A DNA stretch of 64,000 nucleotides from Bacteroidia bacterium (GTDB lineage: Bacteria > Bacteroidota > Ignavibacteria > SZUA-365), in the NCBI GenBank assembly GCA_027493955.1, contig JAOSJT010000001.1, positions 1,007,131-1,071,130 of the forward strand, written 5' to 3'. This document shows positions 27,169-36,238 of this stretch, piece after piece (within the stretch, counting starts at the first letter, position 1; each line of letters opens with the position of its first letter). Both the position numbers and the translations under genes were made by a program. The notes under the pieces were generated by a model that worked only from the letters and a program-made list of their open reading frames with translations, was not told the DNA's origin and did no database searches.

Positions 27169-27699
27169 CTACTCACAGAGCGCACCGATGTAGTTCCATT
27201 TTCTCCGGATTATCTCGAAATCCAGAAAACGCGGAAGCTTCCCTCCCCGATCCAAATATTCGGCGAAGATCTCCGCAAAGTCTTCTGCAGGACTTTCTGC
27301 GGCGAAACTGCTGACATGGATTTCCTTGTCATATCGCTGTGCACCTCCGTTGAAATAGTGTCCACCGAATACCGCCGCGAACGCATCCGTCCCGATGATT
27401 TCGCGATGTGTTTCCGCGTACACATGCCCATACGCGTGACGCAACACGTGACGCAAAGAGAGTATGTCCCGCTGAAAGTGATCTCGCAGCACAGACATCG
27501 CGGCTTCGGGAATCGTGATGTTTCCGTCTCCGGTCCGGCACCGCCACGGATGATCCGGATCAAAAGGAAGCAGCGAGACATCCGCATTGCGCATGGGTTT
27601 GTCGAACAAGCCTGCACGACCCAGCTCGCGGCGCACAACATGGAGATGCTTCTCCAATTCCGGAGCATCGATGTGACCAATAATCTGAGGATACGGCAT
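27169..27699 (-). CDS. Zincin-like protein with degenerate HExxH motif (Peptidase_Mx-like)
   Basis: 176 residues, no signal peptide. The middle resembles putative zinc metallopeptidases of the Peptidase_Mx type: SLRHVLRHAYGHVYAETH occupies the place of the HExGH helix and SPAEDFAEIFAEYLDRGG the downstream helix with the third ligand/Glu-Asp pair. Both His are present (88 and 92) but the catalytic Glu is Ala89 (GCG, one base from GAG). Metal binding is therefore possible but peptidase activity is doubtful. It ends near a strong terminator and begins about 80 bp below the M16 peptidase gene. Confidence 0.6.
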   Translation of the reverse strand: MPYPQIIGHIDAPELEKHLHVVRRELGRAGLFDKPMRNADVSLLPFDPDHPWRCRTGDGNITIPEAAMSVLRDHFQRDILSLRHVLRHAYGHVYAETHREIIGTDAFAAVFGGHYFNGGAQRYDKEIHVSSFAAESPAEDFAEIFAEYLDRGGKLPRFLDFEIIRRKWNYIGALCE

Positions 27700-27781
27700 C
27701 CGGCCCTCCTGTTCAGGTTCCGTTCGTAAGAGCTACCATCCACGCCGACAAGCTGCGATTCCGACTCCGGGGGCAGGCATT

Positions 27782-30532
27782 TCAACGGACCTGGCGTAGC
27801 ACACGCCCCTCGTCATCTACGACATACGCAGAGCCCCAGGCCAGTTCCTTGACCGCAGCTTCCGTGACAGCCAGATCGCCGACCACGACAGTGATGGCAT
27901 GGTTGAAACGCAGGTGACGCTGTGCCGCCTCCGTTACACGCGGTACAGTCTGTGCAGAAGTTTCGGACAAATACGTATCAAGTTCGCTCAACGGCAGATC
28001 GAAGCTCAACAGAGACGCGAGTTGCCCCAGGACCATCTCGTTGCTTTCGAAGTTCTGTGTATATCCGCGCATAAGATTGTTTTTCATATTGCGCAACTCG
28101 TCTTCCGTCACCGGAATCGTGCCCGACATGCCCTCGATCTCCTTTCTGAATTCAAAAAGCGCTTCCCTGGTGTACGCCGACTGAACCCCCGCGGTCGCCA
28201 GCCAGCTTCCATATCCCTTCCCGGCGCCGACCCGACTGAATGCTCCATAGGTATAGCCCTTGTCCTCGCGGAGATTCAGATTCAGACGCGAGGAAAACGC
28301 CCCCCCGAGCAGCGCGTTCGTCAGTTGCAGAAGGTGGTAATCAGGACTGAAGCGATCGGGAGCAACACTCCCGATGCGAATCTCTGATTGCGGGGCCGAA
28401 GGACGATCGCACAGATATATGGTGTGCGCAGGGGGAGCCACGAGCGTTGGGAGCGTCTGCGTCGGCAGATCCGCGGCTTTCCACTCTCCCAGATATTTCT
28501 TCGCAAGACTCACGGCTTGCTCGAGCGTGATATCACCGACAAAGACAAGCACCGCGTTGTTCGGCCGCCAGAAGGTGCCCCAGGTCCGCCGCAAGTCATC
28601 GGTGGTCAACGCGGAAAGTGATGTTTCGCTCCCGTTGGCCGGTATTCCCAGAGGGTGCTCTTTGCCAAAAAGCAGGGTCGCGAGCAGTCGCGAAGCGAGA
28701 GTGGACGGATCGTTTTTGCCCCTGCGCACGTCATCGATACTCTGTCTGCGCACCCGATCGAACTCCTGTTCCGGAAAGGCCGGATTGAGAATGACATCGG
28801 AAAAAATCTCCATGGCCTCATCGCGGTACTGGGCGAGTGTACGGAGGGAAACCGCAGCGGACATTTTGCTGCCGTTGACGCTGAGCGAAGCACCGATGCG
28901 ATCGAGATCCTCCTTGATACGAATGGCGTTGCGTTTGGCTGTGCCCTCGTCCAGCATATCAGCGGTAAGAGCGCTGCACCCCGCTTTGTCAGCAGTCTCG
29001 AGTTGATCCTGGGTTTTGAGCAGAAGGCGCGCCGAAAACAGCGGTAGCTGTCCCCTGCGCGATACAACGACTTCAAGTCCATTATCAAGACTCGTGCGCT
29101 CCACCACCGGTGACTGGAACACGACGGGGCCTTCCGTGGAAGGCGGAATGCTCCTGTCGAATTCTTCCGCATCGGGACGACTGCTGGTCTCAGGCGTTAT
29201 GATCACCTCGAGCCGATGGGCATCTGCGATCCATGTACGGAAATCACGTTTCACCGCATCAGCGCTCACCTGCTGATATCTGTCGTAGTCCTGCTGGAAA
29301 TAGTCCGGTGTACCGAGATAGGTGTTGTATCCATTGAGACGATCCGCTATACCCCCGAAGCCGCCAATGCGTTCGAGTCCGGAGATGAACTGCATCGCTG
29401 CGCCCGCCTTGAAGCGCAACAGGTCCTCCGATGTGGATCCTTGCTTCGCGAAGGCCTGAATCTGTTCGTCGATCTCTGTTGTGATGCGCCCAAGGTCCGC
29501 TCCCTCACTTGCGGTAACGATAATGTGGAACTGTCCGGCAATTTCGCGACTCGTATTCCGGACACGCACGTTGTTGGCAAGCTTGAGTTCGCTGACCAGA
29601 CGCCGGAACAGCAAGGAATTCTTCCCCTGTCCAAGAATTTCCGCTGCCGCGTCAAGTGGCGCTTCCTCAGGAGAATACTGCTGAGGGACAGCATAGACGA
29701 ACTCGACTCTCGCGGCAGGCACGCGGTCGGTGGCGTGTACCCGTTTGGTAGAAGGAAGCACCGGAATGTTGACGCCTGGGCGGGACAGCGGTTTCCCGGC
29801 CGGGATGGGACCGAAATATTTCCGGATGAGTCTCTTCGCCACGTCGGGATCAAAGTCACCGCATAACGTCAACGAGCAGTTGTTCGGTACGTACCACGTG
29901 TTGAAAAATTCCCGCACATCGTCCAGGGTGGCATTGGTGAGATCGGTGATGGAGCCGATAACGGTATGCGCGTAGGGATGACCGAACGGGTACAGATGTT
30001 CGGCAACCAGATATTGTACTGCGGAATACGGTGCGTTATCACCCTGTCGTTTTTCATTCTTCACCACATCCTGCTGATTGGCGAAGGACTCCTGGGTGAG
30101 TACATCGTCAAGAAAGCCCATGCGATCGGACTCCATCCACAGCGCATATTCGAGCGAACTTGTCGGAACGGTCTGAAAATAATTGGTACGATCTTCGTTG
30201 GTGGTACCGTTGACGCCGCCGGTGCGGAGATTCGCTCCTGCCCGTTCAATAAGCGCAAGGTACTCTCCCTGCACATGCTTCGAACCCTGAAACATCATAT
30301 GTTCGAACAAATGTGCGAATCCGCTTTTTCCCTGCTCTTCATTCTTGGAGCCGACATGGTACCAGAGATTGACATTGACGGCGGGAATACTGCGGTTGAC
30401 ACACAGTATCACCTGCAATCCATTGGCGAGGGTGTATTTTTCAAACTCGATTTTCGGAAGAGATTGCGCCACTACCTGCTGCCGCAGAGTCACGATCATG
30501 ACAAGGACGCAAAGCAGACGAATACTTTTCAT
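27782..30532 (-). CDS. Secreted M16 (insulinase/pitrilysin) zinc peptidase, fused two-subunit form
   Basis: 916 residues from ATG 30532, which begins a signal peptide (MKSIRLLCVLVMIVTLRQQVVAQ); the frame is open 36 codons further upstream but without a signal. The N-terminal half carries the inverted zinc motif HLFEH (74-78) and the third ligand Glu in VVKNEKRQ. The C-terminal half (from about 480, TSLDNGLEVVVSRRGQLPLF) is a second M16 unit without HxxEH, as in the single-chain or PqqL/YhjJ-like pairs where one half is catalytic and the other shapes the chamber. It is likely a periplasmic or surface oligopeptidase. Confidence 0.92.
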   Translation of the reverse strand: MKSIRLLCVLVMIVTLRQQVVAQSLPKIEFEKYTLANGLQVILCVNRSIPAVNVNLWYHVGSKNEEQGKSGFAHLFEHMMFQGSKHVQGEYLALIERAGANLRTGGVNGTTNEDRTNYFQTVPTSSLEYALWMESDRMGFLDDVLTQESFANQQDVVKNEKRQGDNAPYSAVQYLVAEHLYPFGHPYAHTVIGSITDLTNATLDDVREFFNTWYVPNNCSLTLCGDFDPDVAKRLIRKYFGPIPAGKPLSRPGVNIPVLPSTKRVHATDRVPAARVEFVYAVPQQYSPEEAPLDAAAEILGQGKNSLLFRRLVSELKLANNVRVRNTSREIAGQFHIIVTASEGADLGRITTEIDEQIQAFAKQGSTSEDLLRFKAGAAMQFISGLERIGGFGGIADRLNGYNTYLGTPDYFQQDYDRYQQVSADAVKRDFRTWIADAHRLEVIITPETSSRPDAEEFDRSIPPSTEGPVVFQSPVVERTSLDNGLEVVVSRRGQLPLFSARLLLKTQDQLETADKAGCSALTADMLDEGTAKRNAIRIKEDLDRIGASLSVNGSKMSAAVSLRTLAQYRDEAMEIFSDVILNPAFPEQEFDRVRRQSIDDVRRGKNDPSTLASRLLATLLFGKEHPLGIPANGSETSLSALTTDDLRRTWGTFWRPNNAVLVFVGDITLEQAVSLAKKYLGEWKAADLPTQTLPTLVAPPAHTIYLCDRPSAPQSEIRIGSVAPDRFSPDYHLLQLTNALLGGAFSSRLNLNLREDKGYTYGAFSRVGAGKGYGSWLATAGVQSAYTREALFEFRKEIEGMSGTIPVTEDELRNMKNNLMRGYTQNFESNEMVLGQLASLLSFDLPLSELDTYLSETSAQTVPRVTEAAQRHLRFNHAITVVVGDLAVTEAAVKELAWGSAYVVDDEGRVLRQVR

Positions 30533-30710
30533 TGTGTCTCTCCATGCGGATACTGATTGAATTGCTGGAAAATACGCATTGCGGCATCTCTTTGCGAATA
30601 CCGATTCCCTCATGACGGACGGATCATCGGAGACAGACATGTGTCTGTCGTGCTGCGACCTGGTGCCAGCAGCGCTACGGCCCGACCACCACCACCACGA
30701 ACACCCGGCT

Positions 30711-32957
30711 TCAACGACGCCGGAGTTTCACGATCACCGCGGAAGCGGGCGGAAGATCCACGACAAGCCTTCGTGCAGCCGCATCCCATGCGTGAAAGCG
30801 CCCGCGCGGGAACAGTTCGGTCGCCTGAACGACATTGCGGTCAGACAATTCGATGTCGATGCGCCGGCCTCCATGCGCGTCCACGCGCTTATTGAGTATG
30901 AACAGCACGGTTGCAGCGCTGTCGGCGGGATCGGAGAAGGCGGTAACCTCGACGAAGCGTCTTCCGGGTACATCGGCATCACGTCCGCCGAAGGGTTTCG
31001 TCTCAACACTGCGTACGACGTCTATCATCCTGCCGCGTAATCCCGCCTCGACGCTGACACCTGACTGCCACAGCAACCCCACAAGTGCGTCCCCCGCCGG
31101 CTGAAGTTCGTTGAGAACACTGACGCGCGTCGAGTCCCACTTACTCTCGTCGTTGGTGTCCATCCGCCGCGGTTGGTTGGAATGCGGATCGAGAAAACCG
31201 ATGCAGCCCATGTTGCCATACTGCGGATCGGAACGTTTCCGAACGACAGGAGTGGTAGCCAGTCCCGGCCAGCTCGAAAAACTGTAGAACACCAGTCCAC
31301 TCGCTCCATACGCCAGCGCGAGATTGCAGTTGAAGCGCAACTCCGCCGCCGACGGCTCCCGCAGCCATATGGTGTCGGCTATGGGCAGTACCGGCCAGCC
31401 ACCGCGGAACTGCCAGGAATGATTTTGAATGGCCGGCATCCAATCGATACCGCCCACCGCGCGACGCTGCTCTGCATAGAGTCGGTACCAGACCGGGAGC
31501 TGCACAAGATTTGTCCACGTGTTGCGCCCTCCATGCTCCCACGGGACGGGTGTGTAGCAGGAATCGTAGTACCAGGAATCACGCGGTGTTGCATGAAACG
31601 CTTCCTGAAAAGGATAGGAATAGAAACCCGAGGTCTTTCCGAGCATGATGGCAGCAGACCCGCGTATGCGTTGCGTATCGAGCGAAGCTTCACCACTCGT
31701 GTACGTAAAAAGGCGAACAGGGGCGCGTTTGGACCCTGCCGCTTCCCGAAGCATAGCGGTCATTTTACGGCCGATGGGCCAGGCAGCGTCCTCAGGCAAT
31801 GATTCCGCGAACTCGAGCCAGGCCAGTGCCGGCCAGGCCGCACTGGAATCAGCGCCGAGAAGGCGCAAGCGTTTACGGACCACCTCGTCGAATCCATGAT
31901 GTTCAGCATGCGTATCGACGGGATTGCAGAACGCGTAGCTACGTGCATCGCTGAGACATACCGCATCCAACGACACCGGCACGACGCCATGGTACTCCAC
32001 GACGAGATCCGCGTCCGCAGCCAACGCTGTCCGCGCGTTGCGTTCGCTCCCCGATTCCGGCGTGCGTCGCACCGACACCCGACCATCGGTTTTCGTGTAC
32101 ACATGCACTCCTCCGAGGGCGACTTCCACTGCTTCTGCGGGATTCCGGAGATATGCCTCTGCTAATTCTGTCGTCCCGAGTGCAAAGCGTACCGTGTCGC
32201 TCCCCACGCGGAGATGTATGGTGAGTACCACCCTCTCCTCATGGATTGCAGGCATACGCATCGGTGCAAGGCGGATAGAGAGAACATAGTGGCCTGAAGC
32301 GGGTCCGCTGCTTCCTTGCGCGCGGACACCGCCGCAGCCACGATTCAGCAGACGCGCACCCACGTCACGGGAAGGGAGAAGCAACAAGACATTCTCCCGG
32401 CCCTCGTGGCGGAGAGGACGGTCGCAACCGTACGCATGTCGTTCCGCCGCAACGCTGTGCAACGCGACGCCGGCGCGACGTTCGGGAAAATCATGTAACG
32501 ATTCGGGATGCAGTACACGTCGTTCTCCTTCACCCAGATCCCGGATCCCGGCATCGGTCAACATCAGGCGCAAACCTCGCGCATGAGCGGCCTTGCACAG
32601 ACGGAGCGCGACATTGCGCTCGTCATCGCGCACCGCATCAGGAAATACTGTGAACTGCGCAAAGGTCATTCCGAGTTCGCGCAGTTGATCCCAACGCCGG
32701 GATGGTATCGCATCGGCGCGACCGCTATTGCTTTCGCTCGTATCGCGGATCCAGCTTCCCCATGTGCTGTTCGGTACGGGGAAACGCATATCACCGAGAA
32801 CGCCGTAGGCGCCGATCTCGATTTTCTGGCCCGCCATATTGGGTGGACAAAGGACAGACACAAGCGCGATGCCTGACAGGAGAATCCCGAAACGCAGGAT
32901 CGGGTTCGTAAAGCTGCGCGGGAGAGCGTGGAGAGAAGTGACGGGAAATATGATCAT
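30711..32957 (-). CDS. Secreted glycosidase-like protein of unknown specificity
   Basis: 748 residues. A hydrophobic N-terminal stretch (about 22-40) predicts export. After GAYGVLGDMRFPVPNSTWG the pattern is that of a TIM-barrel glycoside hydrolase with an inserted beta domain: LRELGMTFAQFTVF early, HARGLRLMLTD, then WMPAIQNHSWQFRGGWPVLP and LALAYGASGLVFYSFSSWPG late, the last being typical of GH42/agarase-like barrels. The C-terminus (ATVLFILNKRVDAHGG to SAVIVKLRRR) looks like an all-beta accessory domain. I cannot assign catalytic residues or a family. It sits 57 bp below the polysaccharide deacetylase, suggesting glycan processing. Confidence 0.6.
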   Translation of the reverse strand: MIIFPVTSLHALPRSFTNPILRFGILLSGIALVSVLCPPNMAGQKIEIGAYGVLGDMRFPVPNSTWGSWIRDTSESNSGRADAIPSRRWDQLRELGMTFAQFTVFPDAVRDDERNVALRLCKAAHARGLRLMLTDAGIRDLGEGERRVLHPESLHDFPERRAGVALHSVAAERHAYGCDRPLRHEGRENVLLLLPSRDVGARLLNRGCGGVRAQGSSGPASGHYVLSIRLAPMRMPAIHEERVVLTIHLRVGSDTVRFALGTTELAEAYLRNPAEAVEVALGGVHVYTKTDGRVSVRRTPESGSERNARTALAADADLVVEYHGVVPVSLDAVCLSDARSYAFCNPVDTHAEHHGFDEVVRKRLRLLGADSSAAWPALAWLEFAESLPEDAAWPIGRKMTAMLREAAGSKRAPVRLFTYTSGEASLDTQRIRGSAAIMLGKTSGFYSYPFQEAFHATPRDSWYYDSCYTPVPWEHGGRNTWTNLVQLPVWYRLYAEQRRAVGGIDWMPAIQNHSWQFRGGWPVLPIADTIWLREPSAAELRFNCNLALAYGASGLVFYSFSSWPGLATTPVVRKRSDPQYGNMGCIGFLDPHSNQPRRMDTNDESKWDSTRVSVLNELQPAGDALVGLLWQSGVSVEAGLRGRMIDVVRSVETKPFGGRDADVPGRRFVEVTAFSDPADSAATVLFILNKRVDAHGGRRIDIELSDRNVVQATELFPRGRFHAWDAAARRLVVDLPPASAVIVKLRRR

Positions 32958-33014
32958 GATGCCCGTGTGCTTTGAAGGAATATCGGCATTTTTTCGGCAC
33001 GAAGGCGCATGGCA

Positions 33015-34124
33015 TCAAAATCTGACTGCGCAGGATTCTTCGTCGCTCTGTCTGCCGCTTTCGGGGACACTCCGTCCGAGGATTTTTCGTAACAATTTTC
33101 GCATCACCTCGCGCAGTAAAATACCACAGGCACCGTATTCCGTCTCCATCCTCAGTCGTTGCACGTGTCTGGCATTCCATTCCGGCCGCCATCCCGCTGT
33201 TCCGAAGCTGTAATCCAGGGTACACCGCTCTATAAGTTCGTCGATACGACGTTGTGTGATGCCCGCATCTCCGAAGGGATAGGAGAAGAGTCGAGCGTGC
33301 AACGGCACAATACGCGCAATTCGGTCGAGACTCTCATTCACCATATCAACAACAACATGTGTGTCGCTCCCCGACACAGGCGCGTGATCCATTCCATGCG
33401 AACCGATGAGCACACCCCGTCTCGACAGTGCGTGCAATGCTTCAGATCCAAGATATGGACGCAGATGTTGAGCGCAAACCCGGATATCGATACCAAGAAT
33501 CTTCGCTGCCACATCCAGCACATCGCGGTCAGCATAGGTAACATTCAGCAACTGTCGGCCGACACCATCGCCGGCTATCCCCCGTTCGGTAAGCATATTC
33601 GACACACGCGCCAGTACTGTCGGTACGGTTACCTGCGCATAGGCAGCCTCGACGAGGATACTGGCCTTATGTCTGTACATGAGATCAGTGTTGTCAAAAA
33701 ACGCAGGACAAACGAAGAGCAGGACAGTCCATCCGGCATCGAGAGCGCGCGATATGGCGAAGAAAGCGCCCGCCCGCAGGCCATCGTCAAACGCGATGAC
33801 CTTCCTTCCCTCCAGGTGGAATCCATGCCCGCGGATATCGGACTTACTGGACCTGTTCGACCTGTCGCATATGCGGTTGAGCAGATGGAGATCCCGTCGG
33901 TAATCAACCGGACTCCGAATAGTCTGTACCCATCGCAAATATGACGGAGCCGACCGGACAATAGCGTGATAGTACGGGATGAGACTAGCAGTATTGCCTT
34001 TCTGACCTTTGTTCCGTATTTGTTGATCTTTGTTCCGTTCTGCGATGCCAGGTGAGGTCTCGGTCAAACGGACCTGGATTGAAGCTGCGCTGTGTTTCTG
34101 ACGTATCATGCAGCAATATGCCAC
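33015..34124 (-). CDS. Polysaccharide deacetylase (NodB/CE4 family)
   Basis: 369 residues. CE4 motifs are present: VIAFDDGLRAG (catalytic base and metal Asp pair), IGSHGMDHAPVSG (the HxxxH-type metal motif, here SHGxxH) and LFSYPFGDAG (active-site groove). The segment SLIPYYHAIV, from about residue 47, is a common beginning of the family domain, so residues 1-46 are an extension. The start GTG at 34124 is supported by a GGGAGG Shine-Dalgarno site about 9 bases upstream; ATG at 34109 is the alternative. It probably removes N-acetyl groups from a cell-wall or exported glycan. No signal peptide is evident. Confidence 0.82.
   Translation of the reverse strand: MAYCCMIRQKHSAASIQVRLTETSPGIAERNKDQQIRNKGQKGNTASLIPYYHAIVRSAPSYLRWVQTIRSPVDYRRDLHLLNRICDRSNRSSKSDIRGHGFHLEGRKVIAFDDGLRAGAFFAISRALDAGWTVLLFVCPAFFDNTDLMYRHKASILVEAAYAQVTVPTVLARVSNMLTERGIAGDGVGRQLLNVTYADRDVLDVAAKILGIDIRVCAQHLRPYLGSEALHALSRRGVLIGSHGMDHAPVSGSDTHVVVDMVNESLDRIARIVPLHARLFSYPFGDAGITQRRIDELIERCTLDYSFGTAGWRPEWNARHVQRLRMETEYGACGILLREVMRKLLRKILGRSVPESGRQSDEESCAVRF
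34003..34037. repeat. 14-bp direct repeat with 21-bp period
   Basis: TGACCTTTGTTCCG (34003-34016) and TGATCTTTGTTCCG (34024-34037) differ at one position and start 21 bp apart. They lie in the N-terminal coding part of the deacetylase gene and encode the short peptide repeat RNKDQQI/RNKGQKG. Either a small duplication or, if the true start is downstream, a paired regulatory site two helical turns apart. Confidence 0.6.
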
Positions 34125-34143
34125 TGCGACATACCTCCCCGCC

Positions 34144-34159
34144 TCCCATAGATATGGGA
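34144..34159. promoter_or_regulatory. Short palindrome upstream of the deacetylase gene
   Basis: TCCCATA (34144-34150) and TATGGGA (34153-34159) are exact inverted copies around GA, followed on the plus strand by five T. It lies 20 bp above the GTG start of the deacetylase. The tiny loop makes a terminator unlikely; an operator is possible. Confidence 0.35.
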
Positions 34160-34219
34160 TTTTTCATTGCATCAGGAAATAGTATTTTTGTGAGTGCAAT
34201 CCGAGGAACACGAGCATAT

Positions 34220-34237
34220 ATGTGATTTATTTCACGT
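34220..34237 (+). promoter_or_regulatory. CRP/FNR-type palindrome upstream of the aspartase fusion gene
   Basis: ATGTGATTTATTTCACGT contains TGTGA, six bases, then TCACG: nine of ten positions of the CRP consensus TGTGA-N6-TCACA. The outer A/T also pair. It is centred about 126 bp upstream of the ATG at 34355. An AT-rich stretch (34255-34290) that could hold the promoter lies between. Recognition by a Crp/Fnr regulator is inferred; none is encoded in the window. Confidence 0.5.
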
Positions 34238-34354
34238 TTTAATCCAACAGATGAACGGTTTTGACATGTTTTTTGTGTATATTTAGGAATCAGGGCCGAT
34301 TACAAGCTCATCATACGTGAATTTCATTGACTTTTTACCGATAGCAGGCATACC

Positions 34355-36238
34355 ATGAATACCGAAGTAATGCGAAATTTCATCGCGGGCATCGAACTAT
34401 TCGCCGATCTCACAACAGACGAGATGAACATTGTTCTCTCCGGTTTTGAAGTGCGTCATTACGAGTTGAATGAGATGCTGTTTTCCGAGAACAGACCGCG
34501 GGAATTTCTCTTCATCCTGTATGACGGCATGGTGGAAATGTTCAAGACGACAGCGTTCGGGAAGGAGAAGCGCATCACCATTTTCAATAAGTTCGATTTT
34601 ATTGGAGAAGGACTGCTGCTCGAGGACTCCCCGCACTCCATGTCCGGCCGCGCATTGCTATCGACAACCGCCTTTGTCATAAGCAAAGCCACGCTCGAAG
34701 ACGTCTTTTCCACGCATCCGCACATTGCCGTCAAGATCACCTCGCGCGTCGCGCGCGTGATATCTCGTCGCATGCGGCAAACGACGACGCATGTGGTCAA
34801 CGTCGCCGTGCAATACGAAAGTGGTCGCACACGCAGTGAACATGACCTGCTCGGGGACCGTGAGGTACCGGCGGAACGGTACTACGGCATACAAACACTC
34901 CGCGCTATCGAGAATTTCAATATTAGCGGTGTACCGCTCAGCTTCTTCCCTTCTCTCATCGAAGCCTTGGCCATGGTGAAAATGGCTTCCGCCAAGGCCA
35001 ATTACGATCTCGGTTTGCTGGCGCGCCCCATCATGGAAGCTATCTGCCAGGCCTGCACGGAGATCATCAATGGTCGCCTGCATGGGCACTTCGCCGTGGA
35101 TATGATACAGGGAGGTGCCGGCACCTCGACAAACATGAACGCGAATGAGGTTATTGCCAACCGCGCTCTGGAAATACTGGGATACGAGAAAGGTGAGTAC
35201 AAGTACTGCCATCCCAACAACCACGTGAACCTCTCACAGTCCACCAACGACGCATATCCCACAGCCGCGAAAATCGCAATGCTTATGAGCAATGCGGTGT
35301 TCATCGAGGTTCTGAAGGACCTGATACAGAGTTTCCGCGACAAAGGCAAGGAGTTTGCGAATGTCGTGAAAATGGGACGCACGCAGCTGCAGGACGCGGT
35401 ACCGATGACGCTCGGGCAAAGTTTTACCGCCTGGGCCGACACGCTCGCTGAGGAAATTGATCGTCTCCAGCAGAACGCCGCGCTGTTTCTGGAAATCAAC
35501 ATGGGCGCCACTGCAATCGGTACGGGCATCAATGCCGATCCGGGGTATGCGGAAAAAGTCGTCGCCCATCTGCAGGACATCACCTGCTATCCCGTCACGA
35601 ATGCGCACAACCTGGTGGAAGCGACGCAGGATACGGGCCCCTTCCTGATGTACTCTTCCGCGATCAAACGCCTGGCAGTGAAGTTGTCGAAAATCTGCAA
35701 CGATCTTCGCTTGCTGTCGTCGGGACCACGCGCCGGCCTGAATGAAATCAACCTGCCGCGTATGCAGCCCGGGTCGTCCATCATGCCGGGGAAGGTGAAT
35801 CCCGTCATCCCGGAAGTGGTGAATCAGATAGCATTCAAAGTTATCGGCAACGATCTGACCATCACCCTCGCATGCGAGGCCGGGCAGCTTGAGCTGAACG
35901 TGTTCGAGCCCATCATCGTGCAATGCCTGTTCGAGTCCATGGAAATGCTCAAGAACGGCATGAACACGCTGAATTACCGCTGCATCAAGGGTATCACAGC
36001 CAATGTCGCCCGGTGTCGCGAACTCGTAGAGCGCAGCATCGGGCTGGTAACAGCTCTCAATCCCGTCCTCGGCTACGAAATCTGTACCGCACTCGCCAAG
36101 GAGGCGCTGGAAAGCGACCGTGGCGTGTACGAGCTCGTTCTCGAGAAACAACTCATGTCCCGCGAAGAACTCGACCGCTTGCTCGCTCCCGAGAATATGC
36201 TGCAACCGATGAAAATGCCACGCTCCGCGGACGAATAG
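34355..36238 (+). CDS. Aspartate ammonia-lyase with N-terminal cyclic-nucleotide-binding domain (fusion)
   Basis: 627 residues in two domains. Residues 1-150 form a Crp-type sensor: beta-roll pattern LFSENRPREFLFILYDGMVEMFK and a phosphate-binding-cassette-like FIGEGLLLEDSPHSMSGRA (82-100), then a long helix (VAVKITSRVARVISRRMRQ-like). The Gly-Glu pair is kept but the Arg that grips cAMP phosphate in CRP is not at its usual place, so the ligand is uncertain. There is no HTH. Residues 158-627 are a complete aspartase: TSTNMNANEV (257-266), SQSTNDAYPTA (294-304), GRTQLQDAVPMT (341-352) and the catalytic SS loop GSSIMPGKVNP (473-483). The enzyme releases ammonia from aspartate to give fumarate; the fused domain suggests allosteric control. 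Aspartase rather than fumarase is judged from the overall pattern and is not absolute. Confidence 0.88.
   Translation: MNTEVMRNFIAGIELFADLTTDEMNIVLSGFEVRHYELNEMLFSENRPREFLFILYDGMVEMFKTTAFGKEKRITIFNKFDFIGEGLLLEDSPHSMSGRALLSTTAFVISKATLEDVFSTHPHIAVKITSRVARVISRRMRQTTTHVVNVAVQYESGRTRSEHDLLGDREVPAERYYGIQTLRAIENFNISGVPLSFFPSLIEALAMVKMASAKANYDLGLLARPIMEAICQACTEIINGRLHGHFAVDMIQGGAGTSTNMNANEVIANRALEILGYEKGEYKYCHPNNHVNLSQSTNDAYPTAAKIAMLMSNAVFIEVLKDLIQSFRDKGKEFANVVKMGRTQLQDAVPMTLGQSFTAWADTLAEEIDRLQQNAALFLEINMGATAIGTGINADPGYAEKVVAHLQDITCYPVTNAHNLVEATQDTGPFLMYSSAIKRLAVKLSKICNDLRLLSSGPRAGLNEINLPRMQPGSSIMPGKVNPVIPEVVNQIAFKVIGNDLTITLACEAGQLELNVFEPIIVQCLFESMEMLKNGMNTLNYRCIKGITANVARCRELVERSIGLVTALNPVLGYEICTALAKEALESDRGVYELVLEKQLMSREELDRLLAPENMLQPMKMPRSADE

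Noticed and set aside
34107-34133. An eight-codon leader-like frame (MSQWHIAA) before the deacetylase ATG at 34109
   Set aside because: Its ATG lies one base from the GGAGG, too close; the same site is well spaced for the in-frame GTG at 34124.
34261-34283. TTGACA followed by TATATT upstream of the aspartase fusion
   Set aside because: The spacer is only 11 bp, too short for a sigma-70 promoter and not matching the Bacteroides-type -33/-7 spacing.
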